Notes: generated from the letters alone by a model not told the origin. A stretch of DNA of 64,000 bases from Mycobacterium sp. GA-2829 (GCF_001499965.1 NZ_LQIT01000014.1:1-64000), one strand, 5' to 3'. Positions 25,517 to 35,091 are shown, numbered from the stretch's first letter. Program-made: numbers and translations.

Positions 25517-25547
25517 CCACAAATCCCGTGTCCACTACATGGGGGCA

Positions 25548-25961
25548 AGGCCCCCACGACCGTTCGCCGCCGCCATCGCCGCTGATCGTCCCCATCCGCG
25601 TAAGCGCAACGACGCATTCCACGTACATGGCGGTCTCACCGCGGGACACTAGGAAGTCCGGCTGTCGAGTGGTCGTTAACAGAGCGGGGTGGATGGCTAC
25701 GTCGTAACCCAGTCGGCGAAAGAGAGTGTAAACGTACAGTTCCCACCACGCTCCATAATGCTGAGCGGCGTCTGAGTCGCGAAAGCGGCCTCGCAGATCA
25801 GTCTGAGAAGCCTCCGGGTAGTCGCGATACCAAGCGTCTACCAGCTCGCGAACCCGCTGCCATTCCGGCGTTGCCACACGATTCAGAAAGCTGAACGAGT
25901 CTTCGGTGTGCAGGGCCGGCGAACGGTCGCGTCGTTCGATGTCGTCGAATATCGTACTCAT
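25548..25961 (-). pseudogene. Truncated gene of unknown function, possible PD-(D/E)xK-like fold
   Basis: The minus-strand frame starts at ATG 25961 (MSTIFDDIERRDRSP) and its native part ends where the IS begins; the last 18 codons to 25494 lie in the IS. About 135 native residues include WYRDYPEASQTDLRGRFRDSD, ELYVYTLFRRLGYDVAIHP and RQPDFLVSRGETAMYVECVV. The PDFLV...YVECV spacing resembles the core of PD-(D/E)xK nucleases, but a catalytic lysine is not obvious. It overlaps the preceding small gene by four bases, suggesting a two-gene unit disrupted by the IS. Confidence 0.6.
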
Positions 25962-26140
25962 GAAGCGGGATTGAAGGGCCGCAGGTAATACGCGGTCACT
26001 TCGTCGTCGCGGGTGACCCTTTTCGCGGGCAGAACGGCTTCACTGAAGACAACGGTGATCTCGGTCGCGTCTAATATCCAGCCCGACACCGACTTGATGC
26101 GAGGGGCGTGCTTCTCGTGCGGGAGGTCAAACAAGTGCAT
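25958..26140 (-). CDS. Small hypothetical protein upstream of the truncated gene
   Basis: 60 residues from ATG 26140 (MHLFDLPHEKHAPRIKSV). The same frame is open further upstream to about 26258 (TPRLIAQRLTIDELDQVNGL) but has no start codon there. An ATG at 26250 in the neighbouring frame begins MTATNLA and would join with a one-base correction, giving a protein of about 95 residues. No family is recognised. It overlaps the next gene (ATGA), so the two were probably co-translated. Confidence 0.5.
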   Translation of the reverse strand: MHLFDLPHEKHAPRIKSVSGWILDATEITVVFSEAVLPAKRVTRDDEVTAYYLRPFNPAS

Positions 26141-26801
26141 ATAGACATCGACGCCCTCAGAAATCAGGCCGTTGACCTGATCGAGCTCGTCGATTGTCAG
26201 GCGTTGAGCGATCAGGCGAGGGGTTAGGTCGCCAGGTTGGTCGCGGTCATGGGCGCATCATTGCACGGCATGGATCCCATCTGCTGCCTTAACTCAGACA
26301 AAGCGGTTGCGGTAGTGACAAGAACTCAGCTCCTACTTCTGTGGTGCTGACGAGCGATCCGCCCCACCTGGCGTCGAAGAGACGGCCCGCCGCCCTATAG
26401 GTGAGGAAGGCAGAGGCAGCGGGCCGGGCAATTGATTGGACGTGGGCTACTGCGGCTTCGTTCCCGGAGGCAGTTGTTGATCATCGAGGACCAGAATTGC
26501 ATGCCTGCCAAGCCAGGTTCGGTGACCGCCGTTGCCATCGCTCTGACGGTCGGTTATCGGGCTCGTCGGCACCGTAACCGCAGCTCGCCACGCTTGACAC
26601 TGACACATCGCGTACGACTTCACTATTGGTGGCGTCAGGTATTGTGGTCACCGGAAGCTGTCTTCCTAGGAATGTTTCCGCACCCGGACCTACTGCGCGT
26701 TTATTGCGCGGGAGCGACGAGGGGCGCCCTATTACCCATGCTTACTGCGGCCGCACACCCCTTCCGTTACCAGCTGATGCACACAGACTCGGAACACACA
26801 C
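26141..26801. other. Gene-poor interval between the truncated genes and eccE
   Basis: About 660 bases. The first 110 may contain the 5' part of the small gene at 25958. The rest has lower GC than the neighbouring ESX genes, and I see no credible gene, no regulon-type promoter and no strong terminator. It probably marks the edge of an insertion or deletion scar. Confidence 0.4.
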
Positions 26802-28544
26802 TCAACCCCCCGTCCAGCCCTGCTCCTGCCGGAACGCCACGATCGCGATGTCGAGGTTCCACAGCACCGTGCTGACCCGCACCGACGTCGGTGAGGTCTG
26901 CACGAACCGCAGATCCGGCGCCGGCCCGCGTTCGGCGCGCCCGAGGGTGATGACGGTGGACGCCAATCCGGCCGAGGGCGGGGTGCTGGCCCGGTCGTTG
27001 ACGATGATGCTGGGCACGAAGTCCGGCGCGCGGCCGCGGTCCATCACCGCGATCATGGGCTGCGACAACGCTTCCCACCGCCGTGGCTGACTGGTGTAGA
27101 TCGCGATCCGCTCCCCCACCGCCGCGGCCCGCACCAGCAACTGCCGGATGTAGAAGTCGCTGGTGTCCATCACGATCCGGGTGGCGCGCTGCGGATCGGT
27201 GAGCGACCACATGATGAGGTCGTCACGCTGGATCGGCGGTCGCGTGCGCGGATTGTCTTGCTGCGCAGCGCCGACCAGGATGCCGGTCGACCCGATCGGA
27301 ATGGCCAGCTCCCCGGGATCATCCTCCAAGGCGCGTTCCGGGAGTCGCAGCCGCGGCCGGGCGGTCGGCGCGGCGCGCAGGGCGGCCGCGAACTGGTCCC
27401 CCGGCAGCGTGTTCAGGCACAGGGTGGGTGGCTGTTGCGGGCGCTGCGGCTCTTCGGTGCGCACCATCGCCGACACCATCACCGGCCCACTGCCATCGAG
27501 GTTGGCGCGCCGCTTCTTGCGCAGGCTGATCAGCTGCACCACGTGATCGCTGCGCAGTGACCACATGTGGTTGAGGTTGGCGGTGGTGATGTCCTCGGGC
27601 GAGTAGTAGTAGGTCGTCAGGTGCCCGGGATGGGCGTTGACGGTGTGCCATCCGACGTCCACGCGCCGCGCCGGACGACCCGCAGCGCCACCGGCAGTTC
27701 CCGTACCCCCGACAGCGGCGCCGGCCAGTGCCGGTGTCCGCACGCCGTCCTCGGCGTCCGGAGTCTCCGGCTCGTCGGCCTCCGGGGTGGGCGGCTCCGG
27801 CGCCTCGGCCAGCCCCGCGCCCAACTCGTCCAACGCGGCATCCAACTCAGCCGCGTTGAGCGCACTGGCGCGAATCCCGCGCTGCAGCAACGCATTGATG
27901 ATGCGTTCGGTGGCGGCGGCCGCGGCCGCGCCGACCGACGTGCGGTACGCCAGCCCGGGCACGGAGTCGACGAGATCGACCCGCACGATGAGCCGCGTGG
28001 TGCGCTGCCCGGCGGCGGGCCGGTCGGCCAGCAGCGTCGAGTACAGCGGCGGATACCCGCTGGCGCGGCGCACCCGCTGCCCGGAGGACACCACGTCGAT
28101 CCCGGCCAGCCGCAACACCCCGGGCTGATCGAGCAGATCAGTGAGCACCTGCAGCGGAAGCAGATTCGTCGTCAGCGACACCGTCGACCCCCGCAGGAAG
28201 GTCGGCTGGTACGCCCGCCCCGTCACCTCCACCATCGTGATTGCCTCGTAGGCGTCGGTGCGCACCCCGCACACCAGGTTGCCGTGCGGCACGTCGACCG
28301 CGGCCGCCGCCTCGACCGGCCGCGACCGCACCCGCCGCCAACGCCGCAGGGCAGCAACCCATTGCGGCAGGTTGCGGCGATGCACGGTGATCAGCATCAG
28401 CACCACCACGACCGCGGTGACCGCAGCCGGGATGTACCAGCCGGGCCACAGCCGCGGCAGCAGGCTGAACGCGGCCAGCGCCACGATCTCGCCGGTGATG
28501 ACGACGGGCAGCGCCGCGCGCACCCCGACCGTGCGGGCCTTCAC
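26802..28544 (-). CDS. eccE: ESX core component EccE
   Basis: 580 residues from GTG 28544, overlapping the mycP stop as GTGA. Two N-terminal TM segments (VVITGEIVALAAFSLLPRLW and YIPAAVTAVVVVLMLI) precede the cytoplasmic or peripheral EccE domain, as in chromosomal EccE proteins that sit at the edge of the ESX membrane complex. The Ala/Pro-rich insert near residues 245-290 (EPPTPEADEPETPDAEDG) is longer than I would expect. It is the last gene of the eccB-espI-eccD-mycP-eccE unit, as in chromosomal ESX loci. Confidence 0.85.
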   Translation of the reverse strand: MKARTVGVRAALPVVITGEIVALAAFSLLPRLWPGWYIPAAVTAVVVVLMLITVHRRNLPQWVAALRRWRRVRSRPVEAAAAVDVPHGNLVCGVRTDAYEAITMVEVTGRAYQPTFLRGSTVSLTTNLLPLQVLTDLLDQPGVLRLAGIDVVSSGQRVRRASGYPPLYSTLLADRPAAGQRTTRLIVRVDLVDSVPGLAYRTSVGAAAAAATERIINALLQRGIRASALNAAELDAALDELGAGLAEAPEPPTPEADEPETPDAEDGVRTPALAGAAVGGTGTAGGAAGRPARRVDVGWHTVNAHPGHLTTYYYSPEDITTANLNHMWSLRSDHVVQLISLRKKRRANLDGSGPVMVSAMVRTEEPQRPQQPPTLCLNTLPGDQFAAALRAAPTARPRLRLPERALEDDPGELAIPIGSTGILVGAAQQDNPRTRPPIQRDDLIMWSLTDPQRATRIVMDTSDFYIRQLLVRAAAVGERIAIYTSQPRRWEALSQPMIAVMDRGRAPDFVPSIIVNDRASTPPSAGLASTVITLGRAERGPAPDLRFVQTSPTSVRVSTVLWNLDIAIVAFRQEQGWTGG

Positions 28545-30193
28545 GACATCCTCCGGCGCACCGCCACGATCCCGAACACCACAGCGGCGGCGAGCAGGAC
28601 CCCGCCCGCGCCGATCAGCGCGGTGTGCTGGGGCCGCATATCCGGCCCCGGCGGGGGCGGGGGCACGTAGAGGTCGGTGGTGAGCCGCTCGGTGGGCTTG
28701 GCCTCCCCGGGCGAGACGTCGAAGGTGAGCGCGGCGACCGGGTCCACGACCCCGAAGCCGACCTGGTTGTCCACCCCGCGGGCCGGGTTGTGCGCGGTCT
28801 CGGTGATGCGGCGCATCACCTGGCGGGCGGTCAGTTCGGGGAACTTGGCCCGCACCAGCGCGACGACCCCGGAGACATAGGCGGCCGAGAAGCTGGTGCC
28901 CCACAGCCCCGCCCCCATACCGGGATCCTTGTCGGGCAGCGCGTTGACCGCCGCGCCGTTGGTGTTGGACAGCCCCATGATCCGCCAGCCGGGCGCGGCG
29001 ACCGACACCCACGGCCCGTTGATGCTGTCGGGCAGCGGCTGCCCGTCCGGCGTGACCGCCCCGACGGTGAGGACGTAGTCGGAGTACCAGGCGGGGGTGA
29101 CGATGGTGCGCACCCCGGCCCAGTCGCGGGGATCGTTGGGGTTCAAGGCATTGAACGCCGGGTTCTGCCCGCAGTCGTTCTGCGATCCCGCCGCCGACCC
29201 GCCCTTGTTGCCGGCGGCGGCGACGATCACGACGTCCTTCTCGACCACCGCGTAGCGCACCGCAGCACCCAGAGCGTCCTGGTTGATCGGCGCCGCGGCG
29301 TTGATGCACGACGCCAACGACACGTTGATGACCTTCACGCCGAGGTCGGCGGCGTGCCGGATCGCCTTGGCCAGGCTGTTGACGTCGCCGGCCTTGCGGC
29401 GCTGCTCCATGTCCTGGGCGGTCGGCCGGGCTGGGCCGAACGCCACCGAGGACTGCCGGATCGAGATGAGGGTGGCGTCCGGGGCCACCCCGACGACCCC
29501 GTCCGGCCCGCCCGGCGGCGGGCCCGGCACCAGCGGCTGCGGCCCGGCCGCGTCGCCGGCGGCCGGCGGCGTGCCCGGCGGCGGCGGTGGCGGCGGCTCC
29601 TCAGGCGGCGGCGGAGGTGGAGGCGGTGCGGTCACAGTGACCGTCGACGGTTTCGGCGGCGGGGGCGGCGGGATCGTCGGCGCCGGGTTGGCGGGCACCT
29701 TCCCCGGCGGCGGCGGGGCTCCCACCCCGGCTGGCCGCGGCGTGGGCCGGTCGGCCGGATTCGACGGCGCCGCACCGATGATCGAGGCGACGATGGTGCC
29801 GTGGCTCTCGCAGTCGCTCAGCCCGCCGTCGGCGGCCCCCATGATGTAGTCGCCGCCGGCGAACAGCGCCGGGAACCGCGGGTTCGGGGTCACCCCGGTG
29901 TCGACGATCGCGACGCTGACCCCCGCCCCGGTCGAGTACTGCCACGCACCGGCGATGTTGAGCATCGCGTTGCCCGGCGGAGGCTGCGCCACGTCGGGGT
30001 CACCGACGACCACCGGTGACGCGCACACCCGGTTTTGCTTCATCTCCTCGGTGGGGCCGGGGGTTTCGTCCGGCGGCAGCGCGCCCGGGTCAATGACCGG
30101 CGGGGCCACCGCCAGCGCGGCGGGCGGGGCAGCCAGGTTGGCGGTGAACAGTGCGGCCGCGCCCAGGGCGGCCGCGACGGCGCGGGCCCGCAT
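28541..30193 (-). CDS. mycP: Mycosin (MycP), membrane-anchored subtilisin-like protease of ESX
   Basis: 550 residues from ATG 30193, overlapping the eccD stop as ATGA. A signal peptide (VAAALGAAALFTANLAAPPAALA) precedes the subtilase domain: Asp in VAIVDTGV near residue 96, His in CESHGTIVAS near 129 and Ser in WGTSFSAAYVSG near 433. A long proline-rich insert (about residues 140-215) sits between His and the core, longer than typical. One C-terminal TM (TALIGAGGVLLAAAVVFGIVAV) anchors it. Mycosins are required for ESX secretion and stabilise the complex. All catalytic residues are present. Confidence 0.92.
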   Translation of the reverse strand: MRARAVAAALGAAALFTANLAAPPAALAVAPPVIDPGALPPDETPGPTEEMKQNRVCASPVVVGDPDVAQPPPGNAMLNIAGAWQYSTGAGVSVAIVDTGVTPNPRFPALFAGGDYIMGAADGGLSDCESHGTIVASIIGAAPSNPADRPTPRPAGVGAPPPPGKVPANPAPTIPPPPPPKPSTVTVTAPPPPPPPPEEPPPPPPPGTPPAAGDAAGPQPLVPGPPPGGPDGVVGVAPDATLISIRQSSVAFGPARPTAQDMEQRRKAGDVNSLAKAIRHAADLGVKVINVSLASCINAAAPINQDALGAAVRYAVVEKDVVIVAAAGNKGGSAAGSQNDCGQNPAFNALNPNDPRDWAGVRTIVTPAWYSDYVLTVGAVTPDGQPLPDSINGPWVSVAAPGWRIMGLSNTNGAAVNALPDKDPGMGAGLWGTSFSAAYVSGVVALVRAKFPELTARQVMRRITETAHNPARGVDNQVGFGVVDPVAALTFDVSPGEAKPTERLTTDLYVPPPPPGPDMRPQHTALIGAGGVLLAAAVVFGIVAVRRRMS

Positions 30194-31710
30194 CAGTGGT
30201 ACCTGACGTACTGCAGCAGCCCGATCGCCCAGGCGGCGAACGGCACCACCAGCACGATGAGGATGTACTCGAGGAACTCCACCACCTGACGCACCGGCGG
30301 GGAGAAGATGTGCGACGGCACCGTCGCGCCGACGACGAGCCCGGCCAGCGCGACGGCCAGTACCCCGGCGGCCGCGAACAGACCGGTGGCGGTGGCATCG
30401 GGTGCGGCCGCGAGCCCGTAGTGCGCGGGCACGCTGATCATCGCCAGCGACGCCGCGCACACCACGGTGATGGCGTGCTTGCGGTCCCGGAACGCCCTCG
30501 CCCGCAACACCAGGATGAGCGCGACCACCGCGACCACCGTCACCGGCGGCCACTGGCTGCCCGCACCCGGGGCGACGGCGAACCACGCGGACACCAACCC
30601 AACGGCGCCGGTGCCCAGCAGCACCCCGGTGAGCACCCGGTTGGAGCGGCGAGCCACCTCGGCGACCTGCTCGCCGCTCAACGTCACGTCGTGCGGCGCC
30701 GACTCCACCGGGGACACGGTGTCCTCGGGCTGTCCCGGCGCCCGGCTGAACAGGTCCCGGCCGGTGATCGACCCGAAGCTCTGCCGCGGCACCTTCGCCA
30801 TCCACAGCCCCAGCGTGGGGGCGGCCCGCGCGGCGATGAGCACCGCGATCAGCATGACGATCGCGATCCGCTGACCCGGCACGTCGAAGAACATCCGCAC
30901 CGTCGCCGTACCGAACCCGGCCGCCGCGACGGTGACGATCAACGCGGTCACCGTCTGGTAGCGGCCGGTGGCCCGGGCCAGGCCGAGCACCCCGATGACC
31001 GCGACCAGCGACGCCAGGAACGCATGCGGCGCACCAGGACTCGCGCCGTGCGGGCCGGTCCCGGCGGCCAGCACCGCCGCCGCCAGACCCGCCCAGGCGC
31101 TGCCGTCGACGATCACCCGCGGCGCGCTGGTCCGCGCGCACACCACCGCCGCCACGATCAACGCGACCGCCGTCGCGGCGAACACCACCGTGGGCACCCA
31201 ATTGCCGTCGCTGGCCCAGCGCAGCCGCCACACCACGATCGACGCGACCGCCAGCGCGGTCGCGGTCAAACCGGCCGCGACCATGACGGCGTCGCGCGCC
31301 GACACGACCGGGAAGTGCTCGGACGCCCACCGGGCCAGCGCGGTGGAGACGTTCTCGATGTTGGGGCCGTAGCGTTCGGCGACCCGCACCGGCGCCAGCG
31401 CGAGGAGTTCACCGTCGTTGACGCCTTGGGCGGCCAACGACAGTTCCGGCGCCAACGCCGTCATCCCGGCCACCCGGGCGAATTCATAGGCCGCGCGGGG
31501 CAACTCGTCCTCACCGCGGGTCCGCAAGATCCGGTTGACGGTGTCGCGGGTGGCGTCGGCCAGCGCCGACAGCGGCACCGCCGCGGGCAGCACCAGGTCG
31601 ATCTGGTGGGAGTCGCCGACGAGCACCGACACCCGGCACGACGACGGCACCAGCGGCGCCTCGGCGGGCAGCAGACCGGGCGCGGACTGGGCGGGGCGCA
31701 GTGCGGTCAT
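30193..31710 (-). CDS. eccD: ESX core component EccD
   Basis: 505 residues from ATG 31710 (MTALRPAQSAPG), overlapping the espI-like stop. An N-terminal ubiquitin-like domain (CRVSVLVGDSHQIDLVLPAAVPLSALADATRDTVNRIL) is followed by about eleven TM segments to the C-terminus (VPFAAWAIGLLQYVRYH). This is the EccD architecture; EccD dimers form the membrane vestibule of the ESX complex. The frame is open upstream only as a shadow of the neighbouring gene. Confidence 0.92.
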   Translation of the reverse strand: MTALRPAQSAPGLLPAEAPLVPSSCRVSVLVGDSHQIDLVLPAAVPLSALADATRDTVNRILRTRGEDELPRAAYEFARVAGMTALAPELSLAAQGVNDGELLALAPVRVAERYGPNIENVSTALARWASEHFPVVSARDAVMVAAGLTATALAVASIVVWRLRWASDGNWVPTVVFAATAVALIVAAVVCARTSAPRVIVDGSAWAGLAAAVLAAGTGPHGASPGAPHAFLASLVAVIGVLGLARATGRYQTVTALIVTVAAAGFGTATVRMFFDVPGQRIAIVMLIAVLIAARAAPTLGLWMAKVPRQSFGSITGRDLFSRAPGQPEDTVSPVESAPHDVTLSGEQVAEVARRSNRVLTGVLLGTGAVGLVSAWFAVAPGAGSQWPPVTVVAVVALILVLRARAFRDRKHAITVVCAASLAMISVPAHYGLAAAPDATATGLFAAAGVLAVALAGLVVGATVPSHIFSPPVRQVVEFLEYILIVLVVPFAAWAIGLLQYVRYH

Positions 31711-33518
31711 CGGCGGTCCTGCGGGCCGTCGGTGGTGGTCGGGAAGTGTTCGGCGATCGCCGCGGCGATCTCGATGAACCTCCGCCGGGTGACCGCGTCG
31801 AGTTCGTTGTCCACGTCGATCACCCCGCCCGGGCGCAGGTGCGGATCGAACGGCACCTGCACCACGACTTGACCGCGGCTGCTGAACTGCTCGGCCAGAT
31901 GCGCGCGCGTCTTCTTGTCGACGTGCCCGTCGGAGTCGTTGATCACCACCACCGTGCGGTGCAGCAGCGCGGTGAACCCCTTGTGCGCCAACCAGTCCAT
32001 GGTCTGGCCCGCTGCGGCGGCGCCGTCCACCCACGGCGAGGTGACCACGATCAGCGCGTCGAGGTCGCGCAGCACCTCGGCGGTGACGGCGGTGTCCATC
32101 GCCGACCCGCAGTCGATGATCGACAGCGTGAAGTGGTTGTCCAGCCGCGCGGTCGCCGCCCGGTAGATGTTGGGGTCGATGACCCGTCGGCGGGCGGTGG
32201 CCATCTCCCCGGGCAGCACGAACAGCCCGGCGGCGTTGTTGCCCACCCGCGAGCGCACATCGGAGAACGTGTGCAGGTGCTGATCGGCGGCCAACTCCCA
32301 GTAGGAACCGGCGGCGTTGGGGTCGATGCGGCTGCCCAGCTTGCCGAACGCGATGTCGGCGTCGACGGCCACGACCCGGTCATCCTGGCGCAGTTGCGCG
32401 AAGATCGAGCCGACACACGCGGCGACGGTGGTTTTCCCGGCGCCGCCCTTGCCGACCACACCGATCTTGTAGTGCCCACGCAGCAGCGACCGGATCTTGG
32501 TCTCCAGTTCGGCCAGGCGCCGTTCGTCGGGGGAACGGCCGAGGTTGATCAGCTTGAAGGACCCGCGGTACACCACCCGGCGCCAGCCGCGCCCCGGCGG
32601 GATCTTGCGGGTGGGCACCAGTTCGCTGGGCCGGATCTGCTCGACATACGACCAGCTGCCCGCCCCCGGTGCGGTCATCGGAGGTTCGGCGTAGGGCTGC
32701 GGCTGGCCGGGCTGCCCGGGCGGGTACGGCGGCGCGGTGGGCGGGCGCTGTTGCTGTTGGACCTCGGCGCCCCACGGCGCCGGCCGATGCCCGGGGTTGA
32801 CGAGATACGAGGGACGGGAGGGGATTCCGGGCGGCGCGGGCTGGGTTGCCGAGCGCGGCGTGAAGGTGGTCGCCTCGTCGGCCTGGGGCCGCCCCACCCC
32901 GGGGGGGCGGGGGGTAAAGGTGGTCGCCTCGTCGCCGGGCCGCGGCGTGAATGTGGTGGGCCCGTCGGCGGGCCGCGGCTGCGGCGGCACCGCGCGCCGG
33001 TCGAACGCCTCGGTCGCAGCGGTGCGTTCGGCGGGCTGCGAGGCGTGCATGGGTGGCGTGGCGATGGTGCTGCGGTCGAAAATGTCGGTGTCCGACGTCT
33101 TCCCGGCCTCTTCCTCGGGCGCGGGTGGCGCCGACGCCTCGACCGCGCGACCCTGACCGGGCACGCCAGCCGATAGCGCGTCGACCCCAGAACCCTCTGG
33201 CACCAATTCTGACGGCCGCCGGCCACTCACCGACCCCCCACCCGGCGTCGTGATCGGCGGCGCCACAGCGTCGGTGCGCTCGGCGGACTCAGCCGCCTCG
33301 GGCGCCTCGGGCGCCTCGGGTGACCCGTCGCGCGTCGGCGCGCCCGCCTCGTACTGGCGGCTGAGGTACTCGAGGACCGAGGGTGGGCGGGCCGGCCCGG
33401 CGTCAGGACCGGTCGGGATGTCCGGCGGCACCGGCGCCCCGGTCGGCGGCGTCGGCTCGCCGCGGTGTGCGCCGGCCTCCGGGGCCGCGGTGAGGTCGCT
33501 GTTGTTCTTCTCGGTCAC
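31707..33518 (-). CDS. EspI-like MinD-family ATPase with a Thr/Pro-rich N-terminus
   Basis: 603 residues. The first 330 are disordered and Pro/Ala/Glu-rich, with three copies of a TTFTPR motif (about residues 185-225: PTTFTPRPGD, EATTFTPRPP, EATTFTPRSA). The C-terminal part is a MinD/ParA-type ATPase with a deviant Walker A (VVGKGGAGKTTVAA) near residue 363 and VVAVDADIAFGKLG downstream. EspI in ESX-1 and its ESX-2 counterpart occupy the same place before eccD and can modulate secretion in response to ATP. The threonine repeats look like kinase or FHA-binding sites. It overlaps eccD by four bases. Confidence 0.8.
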   Translation of the reverse strand: MTEKNNSDLTAAPEAGAHRGEPTPPTGAPVPPDIPTGPDAGPARPPSVLEYLSRQYEAGAPTRDGSPEAPEAPEAAESAERTDAVAPPITTPGGGSVSGRRPSELVPEGSGVDALSAGVPGQGRAVEASAPPAPEEEAGKTSDTDIFDRSTIATPPMHASQPAERTAATEAFDRRAVPPQPRPADGPTTFTPRPGDEATTFTPRPPGVGRPQADEATTFTPRSATQPAPPGIPSRPSYLVNPGHRPAPWGAEVQQQQRPPTAPPYPPGQPGQPQPYAEPPMTAPGAGSWSYVEQIRPSELVPTRKIPPGRGWRRVVYRGSFKLINLGRSPDERRLAELETKIRSLLRGHYKIGVVGKGGAGKTTVAACVGSIFAQLRQDDRVVAVDADIAFGKLGSRIDPNAAGSYWELAADQHLHTFSDVRSRVGNNAAGLFVLPGEMATARRRVIDPNIYRAATARLDNHFTLSIIDCGSAMDTAVTAEVLRDLDALIVVTSPWVDGAAAAGQTMDWLAHKGFTALLHRTVVVINDSDGHVDKKTRAHLAEQFSSRGQVVVQVPFDPHLRPGGVIDVDNELDAVTRRRFIEIAAAIAEHFPTTTDGPQDRR

Positions 33519-33582
33519 AATCCACTTCCTATCGCGAGCGTGTCGTCGTTCTCGCCGTCGTGCGGAAAAGTCAGAGGAGGCA

Positions 33583-35091
33583 TTACGATCCGCCCTGCAC
33601 GGGTAGCGCTTCGGCGCCCACCACCGGCGCCAGCGAGTCGTGCTGGGTCAGTGCGTCCTGCCGGCTCAGTGCCGGTCCGGGAGCGAACACCCGGATCAGC
33701 GGCCACGGGGCCTGTGCCGCGTTGGCCGGCGCGACGCCGAGGGCTTTGAGCGACTCGTCGTTGAGTTCGAGCCCGTAGCGCACCCCCTGGTCGGAGAGCC
33801 ACCACAGGGATTCGCGGCTCCCCGCGGTCGGGGCGGCGCTGGTCACGGTGACCAGGTTGGTGGCGCCCCTGCCGATGTACACCTGGTCGGCTTCCACCGC
33901 GTTGGGGTCGCGCACATCCTTGATCAGCCGCAGCACCTGGTTGTCGGCGCCGACCGGGATCGGCAGGCCCTGGCCGGACAGCACGGCGATGTCGGCGGAC
34001 CGGTCGGTGGCGCCCTTGGCCCACGTCAGGCACGTGGTGCCCTCGACGGTGGTGTCGACGAGCTGCAGCCGGGTGCTCGGATAGAACGACACCGGCAGGC
34101 TGTCGACCACCGGCAGCGGCGCGAGCTTGTCGGGTGCGACCGCGATGGGTGCGACGTCGCCGTACGAGTTCGCCGACCGCAGCAGCGTCGCCACGAACGG
34201 CGAGATCCGTTGGATCCCGTTCGGCAACACCACATACAGCGTGGTGCCGCCCTGCTGCTGCAGGTCGCGCGCCTCGAGCACCGAGCCGATCACCGCGCCC
34301 GGTGCGATGTTCCACGGGGCGGGTTCCCCGGCGCGCGGCACCGCGGGGATCACCAGCGGATCGGTCGCCGGGATCGCGTCGAACAGCGCCTTGGACAACG
34401 GGATCGGTTGCGGGGACGCTGAATCGACACCAAGGGCCAGCGCGACAGCCTTGTTGCCGAGGTCGATCTCGGAGCGGTGCCCGTCCCAGATGACGTAGGA
34501 CTTCCCGTTGTAAGTGGCCAGGATGGCGCGCGGCATCGCCAACGGCGCCGAGCGCTGTCCCACGGTGAGCGGCCCCGCGATCGCCGTGACGACCGGCGTG
34601 GTCCCGGCCGACTTGGTCGGGGTCGCTACCGGCGCGGTGTCACACACCGTCCACTGCGAGGCGCCGCCGCCGCGGATGGGCATCGCCGCGGGGGCGCCGA
34701 CGATCCCGACTGTGGGGCCCTGCGGGTACTTTGCCAGCTCATTCGCCTTGACGAAGGTCGGGTTGTTGGCCTGCCCGGCGACGAGGCGGGCGCTGGTCAG
34801 GTTGAGCGCCGGGTGCAGCCGCCCGTCCACCAGCACATAGATTGCGCCGGTGTCGCGGTCGGCGAGGATGTCGGACTTGCCGACTTGCCCTGCTGGTTTG
34901 AACCATGACAGTAGGAACATCAACGCGACCGCCAGCAGGGTGAAGGTGAACCCCAAAATCAGTGCGGCACTGCGGCGTTGCTCGGGATCGTATTCCAGGC
35001 GCACCCCGTGGTGGCTGAGCGCGGCGGCGTTGCGACGGTTCCAGAAGTAGTGGGCCGTCACTTGCAGCCGCGACGTGAGGTTCAGCGCCAT
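33583..35091 (-). CDS. eccB: ESX core component EccB
   Basis: 502 residues from ATG 35091, seven bases after a -10 box. A cytoplasmic N-terminus (LNLTSRLQVTAHYFWNRRNAAALSHHGVR), the signature EccB start, precedes one TM (AALILGFTFTLLAVALMFLLSW) and a large periplasmic domain with a cysteine pair (WTVCDTAP, GTTCLTWAKG). EccB forms the periplasmic part of the ESX complex. In chromosomal ESX loci eccB is next to eccC; here it lies after espG and heads its own unit. Confidence 0.92.
   Translation of the reverse strand: MALNLTSRLQVTAHYFWNRRNAAALSHHGVRLEYDPEQRRSAALILGFTFTLLAVALMFLLSWFKPAGQVGKSDILADRDTGAIYVLVDGRLHPALNLTSARLVAGQANNPTFVKANELAKYPQGPTVGIVGAPAAMPIRGGGASQWTVCDTAPVATPTKSAGTTPVVTAIAGPLTVGQRSAPLAMPRAILATYNGKSYVIWDGHRSEIDLGNKAVALALGVDSASPQPIPLSKALFDAIPATDPLVIPAVPRAGEPAPWNIAPGAVIGSVLEARDLQQQGGTTLYVVLPNGIQRISPFVATLLRSANSYGDVAPIAVAPDKLAPLPVVDSLPVSFYPSTRLQLVDTTVEGTTCLTWAKGATDRSADIAVLSGQGLPIPVGADNQVLRLIKDVRDPNAVEADQVYIGRGATNLVTVTSAAPTAGSRESLWWLSDQGVRYGLELNDESLKALGVAPANAAQAPWPLIRVFAPGPALSRQDALTQHDSLAPVVGAEALPVQGGS

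Larger units (their letters stand above)
24224..25547 (+). mobile_element. IS3-family insertion sequence, decayed
   Basis: 1324 bases with imperfect terminal inverted repeats (left TGACCCCGTGTGTTGGACAC, right end reading TGCCCCCATGTAGTGGACAC on the other strand, about 16 of 20 matching), an HTH orfA and a DDE orfB. There is no matching 3-4 base target duplication. The left flank is an SDR gene and the right flank an unrelated gene, so an adjacent deletion or IS-IS recombination followed insertion. orfB is frameshifted three times. Confidence 0.85.

Noticed and set aside
24221..25550. Target-site duplication of the IS3 element
   Set aside because: Flanking bases (ACT on the left, AGG on the right) do not match, even when the ends are shifted by one base.
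26432..26875. A 147-codon plus-strand gene between the IS flank and eccE
   Set aside because: No ribosome site, no recognisable motif, odd composition, and its 3' end overlaps eccE antisense.
28541..31330. A 929-codon start for mycP and an 835-codon start for eccE
   Set aside because: The extra N-terminal parts are Arg-rich shadow sequence over neighbouring genes; starts overlapping the preceding stops (ATGA, GTGA) give normal-length proteins.
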